Assembly: GCF_014596475.1 (NCBI RefSeq)
Contig: NZ_MECJ01000032.1
Span: 62,001-126,000 of the forward strand
DNA length: 64,000 bases
Direction of reading: 5' to 3'
Origin: Streptomyces sp. CBMA152
GTDB taxonomy: Bacteria > Actinomycetota > Actinomycetes > Streptomycetales > Streptomycetaceae
The notes under the pieces are model-generated. The model did no database searches, was not told the origin of the DNA, and was given only the letters and a program-made list of their open reading frames with translations. Positions within the stretch are counted from its first letter, which is position 1. The number at the start of each line of letters is the position of its first letter. The translations under genes were made by a program, and so were the position numbers. Shown piece by piece: positions 25,209-34,202 of this stretch.

Positions 25209-27395
25209 TCAGGGACCGGAGACCAGATTCACCACATTCGTACCAGAATTGGCCGCTCCACCCACGTCGTTGATGACATGGCCGATCGTCCCCTTACCCC
25301 CCAAGGACACGGTCACCATGTCGTGGAACCGGACACCCGGCGCGGCCGGCGCCTCGAAGGCGCGGTCGGCCACCACCGACGGGTCGGCACTGAAGTAGCA
25401 GTAGCTGCCCAGGCCCCATGCCTCGTGCCGGGTCACGGAAGCGGCCACCTTGTACGCGTCGTAGCCGCGCGTCGAGCCGTTCATCCACGCCGCCTGGCCC
25501 GGCGGGTCGTACGGCATCTCGTTCTGGAAGAAGTACGTACGTCCACCGTCCCCGTTCCAGATCACCTGATGCTGTTGATAGTGCTCGACGAACAGGCCGT
25601 ACATCGTCACGTCCGTACCGTTGACGACCAGACCGTTCGCGGCCGTGTTGCTGTTCCAGCCGACGCCGCTGCCGTGGTCGGCGCGCCACAGCCACATGTG
25701 GTCGCCGATGACGTCCGAGCTGTTCACGACGAGGGTCTGGGTGGCCCTGCCCACGCCTGCGCCGCCGACGCGGAAGAAGACGTCGTGCAGCGAGGTCGGG
25801 TCGGCGGTGTGCCGGGCGGTCGAGCCCGGGGCGCCCACCCGCATCAGGAGCGGGGAGTCGACGGGCCCGGCGTCGATGAGCAGTCCGGCGACCTTCACCC
25901 CGTCGACGTCGGCGACGTTCATCGCGGTGATCCCGTTGTCGGGGACCAGGGTGGCAAGGCCCAGGCCGAGCACGACGGTGTCCGGGCGGTTCACGTCGAT
26001 CGTCTGGTCGAGGTGGTACACGCCCGGTGTGAACAGGAGGTTCTTGCCCTGCCCCAGCGCGCCGTTGATGTCCGCCGCCGTGGCACCGGGCTTGACGATG
26101 TAGAACTGGTCGATCGGCAGCGAGCTGCCCGCCGGGGTCCCGTTCGCCCAGGTCGTGCCCTGGGTGTCGGTGCGCAGGGCGGGCACGAACACCTTGTACG
26201 CGCCCGCGCCGTCCACGTAGAGGAACGGCTTCTCGCGCGTCACGGGGCTCTGCGGCACGGTGGTGTAGGGCGGGTTGGGGAAGGTGTTGGCCGGGGCGTT
26301 GGTGTCGCCGACGAAGACCATGTTCCAGTTGGCGCCGCTCCAGCTTCCCCACTGGCTGTTGCGGGAGAGCCACTGCTGCTGCGAGCCGGAACGCACCTGC
26401 CCGTCGATCTTGGAATCGGCGATGAACCCGCCGCTCGACCAGCCGCCGTCGTCCAGCTGAAGGTCGCCGCGTACGTGCATACGTCGGTACGGGGCCGCCT
26501 GGGAGACCGCCCAGCGGTCGCTGCCGCCGTTCGGCGTGACCGACAGGTTCTCGGCGGAGCGCCAGAAGTTCTGGGTGGCGTTGCCCTGGAACCAGTCGGC
26601 CTCGGCGTGCACGGCACCGTTGATGGTCACCGCGTCCGGCGACAGACCGAGCCCGGCGACCTGGGTATAGAAGCCGACGTTGGCGTCGACGTTGTAGCTG
26701 CCCGGCTTGAAGAGCAGGGCGTAGCGCTGCGCGCCGAACTGGTTGGTCTCCTGCTGGCCGAAGACCTGGTTGAGCCGGCTCTGGATGGCGGCCGACGACA
26801 TCGACGGGTCGAAGACCGAGACGTTGGGCCCGAGGTCCGGGGTGTCGCCGGTGGGCGGCGCGGTGTCGACGGGGTTCACGTCGAACGACTGGGCGGCGCT
26901 GCCGTTGCAGGTGTACTGCTGGATGCGGGCGCCGTCGGCGGTGGAGGCGCCGGGCACGTCGAGGCACTTGCCGCTGTGCCGGTTGACGAAGTGGTACGCG
27001 CCGCCCGCCTCCTGCACCGGCTGCCACTGCTGGTTGTCGCCGCCGCCGTACGCCCAGAGCTGGACGGGCGCGCTGTCGGCCGTGGACACATCGGTGACGT
27101 CCCACGCCTTGGTGGCGTCGTTGCGGTTGTCGACCTGTACGTAGCCGCCGTCGGTGGCCCGGAACTGCCACTGCTGGGCGGCGGTTCCGTTGCAGCCGTA
27201 CTGCTGGACGGCGGTTCCGTCGGCGGTGCCCGCCGAGGCCGCGTCCACACACTTGCCGCTGTGCCGCGCCGACACGGTGACCCACCCGGTGGGCGGCGCG
27301 GCCGCCTGGGCCCTGGGCGCGAAGGTGACGCCGGAGGCGAGGGCGGCGACGAGCGCGCCGACGGCCACCAAGGACGTGGACCTGGGAATCGTCAT
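25209..27395 (-). CDS. Secreted RICIN-domain/beta-helix protein
   Basis: 728 residues. A Sec signal ends at APRAQA (about residue 31). Residues 35-170 form a ricin-type CBM13 trefoil with repeated QxW units (GTAAQQWQF, GDNQQWQPV, GSAAQSFDV) for sugar binding. Residues about 190-728 look like a right-handed beta-helix of the pectate-lyase/GH55 kind: SAAIQSRLNQVFGQQETNQFG, YALLFKPGSYNV, and LLFTPGVYHLDQTIDVNRPDTVVLGLG. Relatives are often misnamed adenylyl cyclase or coagulation factor 5/8 domain protein. A polysaccharide-degrading role, perhaps glucanase, is likely; catalytic residues cannot be assigned by eye. Confidence 0.82.
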   Translation of the reverse strand: MTIPRSTSLVAVGALVAALASGVTFAPRAQAAAPPTGWVTVSARHSGKCVDAASAGTADGTAVQQYGCNGTAAQQWQFRATDGGYVQVDNRNDATKAWDVTDVSTADSAPVQLWAYGGGDNQQWQPVQEAGGAYHFVNRHSGKCLDVPGASTADGARIQQYTCNGSAAQSFDVNPVDTAPPTGDTPDLGPNVSVFDPSMSSAAIQSRLNQVFGQQETNQFGAQRYALLFKPGSYNVDANVGFYTQVAGLGLSPDAVTINGAVHAEADWFQGNATQNFWRSAENLSVTPNGGSDRWAVSQAAPYRRMHVRGDLQLDDGGWSSGGFIADSKIDGQVRSGSQQQWLSRNSQWGSWSGANWNMVFVGDTNAPANTFPNPPYTTVPQSPVTREKPFLYVDGAGAYKVFVPALRTDTQGTTWANGTPAGSSLPIDQFYIVKPGATAADINGALGQGKNLLFTPGVYHLDQTIDVNRPDTVVLGLGLATLVPDNGITAMNVADVDGVKVAGLLIDAGPVDSPLLMRVGAPGSTARHTADPTSLHDVFFRVGGAGVGRATQTLVVNSSDVIGDHMWLWRADHGSGVGWNSNTAANGLVVNGTDVTMYGLFVEHYQQHQVIWNGDGGRTYFFQNEMPYDPPGQAAWMNGSTRGYDAYKVAASVTRHEAWGLGSYCYFSADPSVVADRAFEAPAAPGVRFHDMVTVSLGGKGTIGHVINDVGGAANSGTNVVNLVSGP

Positions 27396-27420
27396 GGGCT
27401 CCCACCTTTCTTCAGGACGT

Positions 27421-27946
27421 GAAGCTAGGACCCCACCATGGACACGTCAAGACTTCAGACTCCGAACGCCTGGCCTACACCAAAGTCTTCACAACCATCA
27501 ATCACCACACGGTTAATTGATCTCGGACCCGGAAGGGAAGGGGTCGAGGTATAGAACATTTTCGCCATGATCAACAATCCGCTTTGTTCAATAAATGAAC
27601 GAATCAGGGCGATCCTTCCCGTTAGCTGTATTCAAGGTGAAGCATCGCCGCCACGACCAGACCACCCGGGCACCCGTCGACGTCACGGCCGTGCGTGAAC
27701 TGGGGAGTAGCCACTCAACGAGGTGTCAAACTGACGAACCATCAGGAAATATCCGGGCAAGCGAAATCCTCCCGCACGACCGTTTCACCCCGAATTGGCA
27801 GGCAGATTTGGGCTGTCGGGCCCGTATCGGATAATTCCGTTGTCATCTCGTTAAGAGCTAACTTCTTGACGCCATCACGAATGGAGGGTTGGCTTCCAGC
27901 CACCTCGGCCGTATTTAAGCGGCCATGTCAGGGAGGTTGTTTCTAA
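27421..27946 (+). promoter_or_regulatory. Lower-GC leader and promoter region of the sugar-binding protein gene
   Basis: This 526-bp spacer between the beta-helix gene and the binding-protein gene is notably AT-richer than its neighbours and has no convincing coding frame. At 27583-27603 a near-perfect dyad TTTGTTCA-ATAAA-TGAACGAA (7 of 8 matched) resembles operators of ROK or LacI sugar repressors. A TTGACG near 27870 may be a -35 box. GGCCG-TATTTAAG-CGGCC is a small hairpin just before the ribosome site GGGAGG. Confidence 0.5.
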
Positions 27947-29056
27947 GTGAGCACGCGTACCGGCCGTGGAGCGATGACCGTGGGTGTCGTCGCGATGGCC
28001 GTCACCCTCGCCGCATGCGGCGGTGGGAGCCAGTCCGGCGACAAGGCCGGCGGAGCCGGCAAGAAGAAGGACCTCAAGATAGGTCTGCTGCTGCCGGAGA
28101 AGCAGGCTGCTCGCTACGAGAAGTCGGACAAGCCGCTGATCGAGAAGATGGTCGGCGAGCTGACCAGCAACAAGGGTCAGGTCATCTACGCGAACGCGGA
28201 GCAGGACGCGGCGCGGCAGAACCAGCAGGTCGACGACATGATCGCCAAGAAGGTCGACGCGTTGATCATCGACGCCGTCGACTCCAAGAGCATCGGCGGA
28301 GCGATCAAGAAGGCCAAGGACGCGGGCATCCCCGTCGTCTCCTTCGACCGCCTCGCCGAGGGCCCGGTCGACGCGTACGTCTCGTTCGACAACGAGGACG
28401 TCGGCCATGTCCAGGCCCGTGCCCTGCTGGACAAGCTGGGCGCGAACGCCAAGGACGGCCAGATCGTCATGATGAACGGCGCCCGCACCGACCCGAACGC
28501 GGCCCAGTTCAAGAAGGGCGCGCACACCGAGCTGGACGGGAAGGTGAACATCGGCAAGGAGTACGACACCAAGGACTGGAAGGCGGAGAACGCCGCCGCG
28601 AACATGCGGACCGCGATCTCGGCCCTGGGCAAGGACAAGATCATCGGTGTCTACTCGGCCAACGACGGCTTGGCGGGCGGCGTCATCAGCGCCCTCAAGG
28701 CCGCCGGTGTCTCCAAGCTCCCGCCGGTCACCGGCCAGGACACGGACCTCGCCGGAGTCCAGCGCATCGTCGCGGGCGAGCAGTACATGAGCGTCTACAA
28801 GTCGTATGCGGAGGAGAGCCCGATCGCCGCGCAGATGGCCGTGGCGCTCGCCAAGGGCCAGAGCGTCACGCCGATCGCCAACTCCAAGACGAACAGCCCG
28901 ACCGCCAGCGACATCCCCACCGCGCTGGTCCCGGTCGTGGCCGTGATCAAGGAGAACATCCGCTCCACCGTCATCAGCGACGGCCTCTACACGATCGACG
29001 AGATCTGCACGCCGAAGTACAAGGCCGCGTGCAAGGCCGACGGACTGCTGCAGTAA
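27947..29056 (+). CDS. Sugar ABC transporter substrate-binding lipoprotein (XylF-like)
   Basis: 369 residues from the GTG at 27947 with GGGAGG ten bases upstream. The lipobox is TLAAC, with the lipidated cysteine near residue 24. The mature protein is a type I periplasmic-binding fold (ribose/xylose group): KIGLLLPEKQAARYEK, VDALIIDAVDSKSI, GIPVVSFDRL, GVYSANDGLAGGVI and VTGQDTDLAGVQRI. XylF fits best in length and motifs. No ATPase or permease gene follows: a strong terminator comes directly after, so this is a monocistronic orphan whose transporter is encoded elsewhere or shared. Confidence 0.88.
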   Translation: MSTRTGRGAMTVGVVAMAVTLAACGGGSQSGDKAGGAGKKKDLKIGLLLPEKQAARYEKSDKPLIEKMVGELTSNKGQVIYANAEQDAARQNQQVDDMIAKKVDALIIDAVDSKSIGGAIKKAKDAGIPVVSFDRLAEGPVDAYVSFDNEDVGHVQARALLDKLGANAKDGQIVMMNGARTDPNAAQFKKGAHTELDGKVNIGKEYDTKDWKAENAAANMRTAISALGKDKIIGVYSANDGLAGGVISALKAAGVSKLPPVTGQDTDLAGVQRIVAGEQYMSVYKSYAEESPIAAQMAVALAKGQSVTPIANSKTNSPTASDIPTALVPVVAVIKENIRSTVISDGLYTIDEICTPKYKAACKADGLLQ

Positions 29057-29073
29057 CGCTTCGCCCGACCGTA

Positions 29074-29122
29074 ACGGCCTCTGCCCCGGACTGCGAGCGC
29101 AGTCCGGGGCAGAGGCCGTTTT
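29074..29122. terminator. Very strong rho-independent terminator
   Basis: Perfect 21-bp arms (29074-29094 and 29099-29119) with a 4-nt loop GAGC, ending in TTTT. It closes the binding-protein gene and may also serve the convergent acetyltransferase gene. Confidence 0.92.
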
Positions 29123-29185
29123 CGTGGTCCGTGGCGGAGTCGGTGTCCGTCGTCCAGGGCGGAAGCCGTACCCCCGTCTCGGGCG

Positions 29186-29773
29186 TCAGCCGGCGAACGT
29201 GGCCTTGGGCGGGCGGCGCAGCCGGGGCTCCGGGCGCGTCGGCCCGGAGGTGAACGGCTCGAAGCCGAAGGCCGCCAGGAGCTCCGCCTGGAAGGAGGCG
29301 GGCGCGGTGGCGTAGGCGGGCAGCCCCGCCGCGTCCACCGTGCGCAGCACTGGGTCGAGGACGGCTTCCAGCGCGCCCGGATGGGCGGTGGGAGCTATGC
29401 CGACGGCCGCGAGGAGCCAGTGGTCCTCCTCGCCCGGTATCCGGTCCTCATGGTCGCGCGCGGGCACCAGCGCGGGCCGCAGCCCGTGCAGTCGCAACAG
29501 GGCCCGGTGCTCGTCCTCGTCGATGGAGACACCGGGCGGAATCCACACCGCCGCCGCCTCGGGTGCGCCGGAACCGGTCTCGGCGACCCACACCTTGCCC
29601 GTTTCCAGCCCGAAGTGGGCCAGGATGAGCCGGAGTTGGGCCTGTGAAGCCGAGACGAGAGCGGCGGTTTCGGGCGGGAGTCCGTTGTCACCGGAGAGCA
29701 GGCGAACGATCGCGTTCACATCCTGCAGGGACGCGCGTCGAGCGGTGACCCTGTGCGCAAAGGTGAGGGCCAT
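29186..29773 (-). CDS. GNAT-like N-acetyltransferase
   Basis: 195 residues. The N-terminal layout RRASLQDVNAIVRLLSG, the central strand VWVAETGSGAPEAAAVWIPP and the block HWLLAAVGIAPTAHPGALEAVLDPVLRTVDAAGLPAYATA follow the GNAT pattern, with the LxxxGVxPxxxGxGxG acetyl-CoA loop in a relaxed form (AAVGIAPTAHPGALEA). The loose loop means CoA binding is plausible rather than shown. The acceptor is unknown. Monocistronic, convergent with the binding-protein gene. Confidence 0.78.
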   Translation of the reverse strand: MALTFAHRVTARRASLQDVNAIVRLLSGDNGLPPETAALVSASQAQLRLILAHFGLETGKVWVAETGSGAPEAAAVWIPPGVSIDEDEHRALLRLHGLRPALVPARDHEDRIPGEEDHWLLAAVGIAPTAHPGALEAVLDPVLRTVDAAGLPAYATAPASFQAELLAAFGFEPFTSGPTRPEPRLRRPPKATFAG

Positions 29774-30159
29774 AAGCCGTGCCTTTCGCTGTGGTGCGTG
29801 AGGACGGCAGTGGCCTCACGCACCTCTTTGGCTTCTCTTTACCGAGGCTACCCGCCCAAGGGTAAGGGCTTCGTATGAATCCGGGACCCCCTGGCCGGCA
29901 ACGAATTGCGAGCACCGGTACGGATCGCTCCGCTTGTTGCTCGTGGGGACGTCGTTGCGGGCAGGAAGGGCTGGGCGCGGGGCGAGGGCGCAGATGAGCC
30001 GTCCGCCGACGAGCCGGTCACGGTCCGCGTCGGAGGAGGTACGAGGGGTCGCGGACGGGGGCGGGGCGCGCGCTCAACGCCACGTAGCCGGGATTCCGCC
30101 CAACAGAAGCCGGTTTCCGTTGATAGGTTCGAAGCGAGGCGAACGACAAGAGGAGCGCG
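29774..30159. other. 386-bp intergenic region, no gene seen
   Basis: It separates the divergent acetyltransferase and oxidase genes. The only clear element is the ribosome site AGAGGAG just before 30160. Other frames here are short and lack starts with ribosome sites. Confidence 0.6.
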
Positions 30160-30837
30160 ATGGCTGCGAGCGAGGACACCACAAACGTACGGACGTGGCT
30201 GCGGAGCCTGGACGCCTTCCCCAGCCGACTGCCGACGTTCGACCCGGCGTCCGCTCCGGCCGAGCCGGTCGAGCTGTTCCTGGCGTGGCTGACCGAGGCG
30301 GTGCAGGCGGGCGAGCCCGGCCCGCACGCCATGACCCTGTCGACCGTGGACGAGCAGGGCGACCCGTGGGCGAGGGTGCTGATCCTGAAGAACGTGGACG
30401 CGGCGGGCTGGCAGTTCGCGGCACACGCGGGCAGCCCCAAGGGGCAACAGCTGTCCGCGCACCCACGCGCCGCGCTGACCTTCTACTGGCCCGGCCGGGG
30501 CCGCCAGATCCGCATCAGGGGCGCGGTGACGACCGGCTCCGCCGACAGCAACGCGGCCGATTTCCTGGCCCGTTCCCCCTCGGCCCGGGCGGAGGCCCTA
30601 CTGGGCCACCAGAGCCAACACCTCGACACACTCGCCCACCGCGACGCAGCCATCGCGGAATCAGCACGCCGCGTCGACCAGAACCCCCAGCTCCTGGCCG
30701 AGGACTGGACGCTCTACACCCTCGCCCCCGTATCGGTGGAGTTCTGGCAGGCCGCCGAAACCCGCGTCCACACGCGACTGCGCTACGAACGCGCGCGCCC
30801 GGACGCGGAGTGGGAGCGGCATCTGCTGTGGCCGTAG
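30160..30837 (+). CDS. Pyridoxamine 5'-phosphate oxidase-family flavoprotein
   Basis: 225 residues with AGAGGAG upstream. The split-barrel FMN-binding fold shows AMTLSTVDEQGDPWARVLILKNVD, the phosphate-binding GSPKGQQLSAHPRAALTFYWP, RQIRIRGAV, and the C-terminal dimerisation segment ending RLRYERARPDAEWERHLLWP. These are hallmarks of the PdxH-like group with the C-terminal pyridoxine 5'-phosphate oxidase dimerisation region. Canonical PdxH residues are only partly kept, so it may oxidise another substrate. Stands alone. Confidence 0.85.
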   Translation: MAASEDTTNVRTWLRSLDAFPSRLPTFDPASAPAEPVELFLAWLTEAVQAGEPGPHAMTLSTVDEQGDPWARVLILKNVDAAGWQFAAHAGSPKGQQLSAHPRAALTFYWPGRGRQIRIRGAVTTGSADSNAADFLARSPSARAEALLGHQSQHLDTLAHRDAAIAESARRVDQNPQLLAEDWTLYTLAPVSVEFWQAAETRVHTRLRYERARPDAEWERHLLWP

Positions 30838-30864
30838 GGCCGGTGGCACGACCACTGGTGGACC

Positions 30865-31452
30865 TCAACTCTTGACGGCCTCCGCGATCTGCGCGGCGGC
30901 CTGGGCGGGTGTGAGGTGTGTGGTGTCTACGACCGTGGCCTCGTCGTGCAACCACGTGCGGGCTGCCTCGGCATACGGCTCAAGGTATTGGAGACGGAAC
31001 GGGGAGTTGGGGCCGACGACAGTGTCGCCCGCGATACGCCCGCGGAGGGTGTCCTGGTCGGCGTGGAGGACGAAGTGCCGTACCGGAATGGCATGTTGAG
31101 CCAGACCGCTGCTGATCTCACGCCAGTACTGCTCGACCAGGACGGTCATGGGCATCACCAGGGTGCCGCCGGTGTAGTCGAGTACGCGGCGGGCGGTCTC
31201 GACCACGAGCGGCCGCCATGGCGGCCAGTGCTGGAAGTTGTCGGTCCCGGGCAGCCCTGGCGCGATGTCCATGAGCGTCTCGCCGACCTTCTCGGCGTTG
31301 AACACCCGTGAATCCGGGATCAGTTGCTGCACGAACGCACTGGTCGTCGTCTTACCTGCGCCATGGGTGCCGTTGAGCCATATGATCACGGGACCCGATG
31401 CTAGTGCTGTACTGGCCGCCGACGAGCCGGAAGCCTGATCACCGAGGTTCAT
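30865..31452 (-). CDS. TmrB-like P-loop ATP-binding protein
   Basis: 195 residues. Walker A is NGTHGAGKTTT near residues 27-37 inside IIWLNGTHGAGKTTTSAF. The sequence then follows the tunicamycin-resistance protein TmrB of Bacillus: VFNAEKVGETL, FQHWPPWRPLV, GGTLVMPMTVLVEQYWREI, and HFVLHADQDTLRGRI. TmrB is a membrane-associated ATP-binding protein that sequesters or modifies tunicamycin. Streptomyces make tunicamycin-like compounds, so a resistance role is plausible, but AAA-family relatives also include other kinases. Monocistronic. Confidence 0.82.
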   Translation of the reverse strand: MNLGDQASGSSAASTALASGPVIIWLNGTHGAGKTTTSAFVQQLIPDSRVFNAEKVGETLMDIAPGLPGTDNFQHWPPWRPLVVETARRVLDYTGGTLVMPMTVLVEQYWREISSGLAQHAIPVRHFVLHADQDTLRGRIAGDTVVGPNSPFRLQYLEPYAEAARTWLHDEATVVDTTHLTPAQAAAQIAEAVKS

Positions 31453-31485
31453 CGGCCTGGCGCAGAACGTCTTCTTGGCGCCTGC

Positions 31486-31836
31486 TCAGAGCCCGTACGC
31501 GACCGGATGCCGTGGCTCGTAGAAGGCGAGTTCCGTTCCGCTGGGGAGGCGGATCGCGGCGATTCGACCCCAGGGGCGGTCGCTCGGCGGGCGGACGATC
31601 TCCACGCCCTTCGCGGAGAACTCGGCCAGCTGGGCCGCGATGTCGTCGCACATCAGGTACAGCTCGTGTTTGGCTTCGTCGGCCGTGGGGTGGACGGCGA
31701 GTTCGGCCGGGGGCAGTTTGAAGATCAGCCAGCCCTCGCCCGCGTCCACCCCCGGAAAGCCCAGCACGTCCCGGATGAAGGCCCGGTCGGCGTCGGCGTC
31801 CGTGCTGTAGAAGATGGCGTGCGTGCCACTGAACAT
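31486..31836 (-). CDS. VOC-family (glyoxalase-like) protein
   Basis: 116 residues, one VOC module of two beta-alpha-beta-beta-beta units: HAIFYSTDADADRAFIRDVLGFPGVDAGEGW, then HELYLMCDDIAAQLAEFSAKGVEIVRPPSDRPWGRIAAIRLPSGTELAFYEPRHP. H5 region, H54 region and E near 107 could be metal ligands. Members act as dioxygenases, lyases or bind antibiotics such as bleomycin. It lies 33 bp downstream-side of the TmrB-like gene on the same strand, possibly transcribed with it. Confidence 0.85.
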   Translation of the reverse strand: MFSGTHAIFYSTDADADRAFIRDVLGFPGVDAGEGWLIFKLPPAELAVHPTADEAKHELYLMCDDIAAQLAEFSAKGVEIVRPPSDRPWGRIAAIRLPSGTELAFYEPRHPVAYGL

Positions 31837-32087
31837 GCTGCCCTCGCTTCGTCGTTCTCCGCACCGGCTTGTCCCGGCATCCTCTCAGCAGAGCCGAACG
31901 CGCCCCGTCGACACGCTCGGTCCGGACGCGGGCCAGCCGGAGCCTAGGCGGATCAGGTGTCACGGCGGTGGAGCGGTGCTGGAGCAGCACGGCACCACAG
32001 CCCACGGCCGAGCCCTCCCACGACCACCGACCACACCGACCGCCGCCGCGAGGCACACGCACACACCCCACGGCGGCGGCCACGGAC
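31837..32087. other. 251-bp intergenic region, nothing supported
   Basis: Between the VOC gene start and the DUF5954 gene stop, both on the minus strand. It should hold the VOC promoter; no clear hexamers, repeats or terminator were seen. Confidence 0.5.
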
Positions 32088-33218
32088 TCACGACCCCTCC
32101 GGCCGCCTCCGACGCTCCTTCGCCTCGGCCACTCGCGCCTGCTCCTGCTCCCACAACCGGGCGAACTCGCGTGCGTCCGCGTCGAGTTCGCGCGGAGCGT
32201 CCTCGTCCTCCTCTTCCCAGAGGCCCTGTTCCTTGAGCTGGCGTACGTGGACCTCGATGGGCGGCTGGGGGTCGAAGTCGGAGGGGCGGGGGCCCTCGGG
32301 GCCGTCGGGGCCGATGCGGACCAGGCGTTCGACGCGGGTCACGCGGAGGCGATGGCCGTCCACGGTCAACGAGTTGGAGCGCTTCGCGTCCAGTCGGTCC
32401 GCGGCCTCCGCGAACACCGCGCGTTCGGCCTCGTCGAGTTTGTACGTGAACGGGGCCATCACCCGCAGCCAGGCCGTCAGCGAGTCGCGTGCGCCCTGCG
32501 GGGTCGAGTGGGACGCCCCGGGGTCATGGGCGCGCCACTTCCCGTCGTCACGCTCGGAGACCAGGAAGACGGCCGGCAGCAGCACTCCGCCGGGGTAGCG
32601 TTCGGCGGCCCGCCAGGCGTCCTCCGTCACCTCCCGGGGCGCGCCCGGGGCCGAGCCGACGAAGTGGACTAGGTCCAGGCGGAGAATGCCGTCGGCGAGG
32701 CCGGTGCCGGTGTACGGGTCGATCACGAAACCCTTGGTCCGGGAGGGCAGGCTGTGGGCCTCTCCGACCTCGGCCGGATCGGGGTCCGACGGGCGCGGGG
32801 GCTCCGGCCCCGCCGACCCCATCCGGATGAAGCGCGAGGCCCGTACGATCCGGAACCGCTGCCCGAGGACGCGGACCTCGTCGATCACCTCCCGGTCCAT
32901 GCGCACGGCCGCCGCCAGCCACTTGCGCCGCGCCCTTTCGTCCCCGGCTTCCTCGGCCTCCTTGGCCGCCATCCGGAAGCGATGGCCGAGGGAATCCCGC
33001 GCGCCCTGCGGTGTGTCGCTGCTGTGTTCGCACAGCTCCCAGCCGCCCTGCTCACACTCTCGTGCGTGGAAGAACTCCGGGACTCCCACGCCCAGGATGT
33101 CCGGGTAGCGCTGTCTCGCCTGCCACGCCTCCTGTTCGGCGAATGCGGCGATCGGGCCTTCCTGTGGCGTCACACGGAACGTCAGAAAGGCCGGTAGTCC
33201 GTCTTCGTAGCCGTTCAT
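32088..33218 (-). CDS. DUF5954-family protein with internal duplication
   Basis: 376 residues from the ATG at 33218 (MNGYEDGLPAFLTF); no Shine-Dalgarno is obvious. The chain is two copies of one unit of about 180 residues. The shared blocks are RYPDILGVGVPEFF / RYPGGVLLPAVFL, DTPQGARDSL / STPQGARDSL, FRIVRASRFIRMG / LRVTRVERLVRIG and PEPPRPSDPDP / PEGPRPSDFDP. The tail is acidic then basic. No signal or membrane helix. This is a Streptomyces-restricted family of unknown function as far as I know. Confidence 0.85.
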   Translation of the reverse strand: MNGYEDGLPAFLTFRVTPQEGPIAAFAEQEAWQARQRYPDILGVGVPEFFHARECEQGGWELCEHSSDTPQGARDSLGHRFRMAAKEAEEAGDERARRKWLAAAVRMDREVIDEVRVLGQRFRIVRASRFIRMGSAGPEPPRPSDPDPAEVGEAHSLPSRTKGFVIDPYTGTGLADGILRLDLVHFVGSAPGAPREVTEDAWRAAERYPGGVLLPAVFLVSERDDGKWRAHDPGASHSTPQGARDSLTAWLRVMAPFTYKLDEAERAVFAEAADRLDAKRSNSLTVDGHRLRVTRVERLVRIGPDGPEGPRPSDFDPQPPIEVHVRQLKEQGLWEEEDEDAPRELDADAREFARLWEQEQARVAEAKERRRRPEGS

Positions 33219-33289
33219 GTACCGACTGTGCCCGATCCGGCGAGCCGCGCGTGCGGCAACGGTGAAATGGACGGGCGTACCGTGGACAT

Positions 33290-34120
33290 ATGGCCGGGCG
33301 ATCACGCCACGAGCGGCCCGGGGACGGCTCGTGGGAGAGCTGGGAGCGCCGCGAGAGCGGGCCGACGGGCGTGCGCGGTGGTGTGTTGTTGCTGCCCGGT
33401 GGGATGTGCAGGGCGGGGCAGTACGAGGAGCTGATGGCCGAGCCGAAGCTCGCCGATGTCCGGCTGATCGCGGTGACCCTGCCGGGGAACGGCGGTACTC
33501 CCCCACCCCACGACACCCGGGTGGAGAACTACGCCCGGCTCGCCGCCGAATGCGCCGACGGCCTCGGCTGCGCTGTGGTGGTGGGCCACAGCATGGGGGC
33601 CACCGTCGCCCTGGAGATGGTCGGTTCGGGCGCGTTCACCGGGCCGGTGATCCTGCTCGCCCCGTCCTTCTCGCGCGAGGACGAGGCCGTGTTCCTGCGT
33701 GTACTCGACCGGCTCGCCCGCGTACTCGGGCATCTCCCGTACGGCGCGATGCTGCACATGGTCGGCGGCATGGCGAAGAGCAGTCCGCTGCCTCCGGAGC
33801 GGCTCGACGCGCTCATCGCCGATCTGCGGACCAATGACCCGCGCGTCATGCGGCGGATGATCCACGACTATCTGGTGTACCTGGACCGCCATGGCACGGT
33901 CGCGCCCCGGCTCTGCACGGCGGGCGTCCCCGCCTGGGTGGTGCACGGCGGGAGCGGCGACGGCGGGGTGAGCGACACCGAGCGGCGCACTCTGGAGGCG
34001 TGCCCCTGGGTGCATGTGATCACGATTCCGGGCCCCAGCTTCCTCACCCCGAACGAGCAGCCGTCGCTGGTCGCCGATCTCGTCACCGAGGCCTTGGAGG
34101 AGGCCGGAAAAGCCAGCTGA
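33290..34120 (+). CDS. Alpha/beta hydrolase
   Basis: 276 residues if started at the ATG at 33290; the first 28 residues (MAGRSRHERPGDGSWESWER) are not hydrolase-like and a later GTG is possible. The fold starts at GGVLLLPGGMCRAGQYEEL (oxyanion strand), followed by the nucleophile elbow VVGHSMGATVAL with its serine, and a late acid in the VVHGGSGDGG region. The usual C-terminal histidine is not clear after TIPGPSFLTPNEQPSLVADLV, so activity is likely but not certain. Divergent from DUF5954 and upstream of the lipase maturation factor gene. Confidence 0.82.
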   Translation: MAGRSRHERPGDGSWESWERRESGPTGVRGGVLLLPGGMCRAGQYEELMAEPKLADVRLIAVTLPGNGGTPPPHDTRVENYARLAAECADGLGCAVVVGHSMGATVALEMVGSGAFTGPVILLAPSFSREDEAVFLRVLDRLARVLGHLPYGAMLHMVGGMAKSSPLPPERLDALIADLRTNDPRVMRRMIHDYLVYLDRHGTVAPRLCTAGVPAWVVHGGSGDGGVSDTERRTLEACPWVHVITIPGPSFLTPNEQPSLVADLVTEALEEAGKAS

Positions 34121-34202
34121 AGCCGCTGACCCCGAAGACACCCGCGTACGCCGTCCGACCGCTCCGCAGGCACACGACGTCACTCAGCGTCACAATGAAA
34201 CC

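Noticed and set aside
25146..27422. A 758-codon frame antisense to the RICIN/beta-helix gene
   Set aside because: It has no recognisable domain, is Val/Arg/Gly-rich and is fully explained by third-position GC bias of the real gene.
29688..30159. Short frames in the acetyltransferase-oxidase spacer
   Set aside because: All are Arg-rich and have no ribosome site or recognisable motif.
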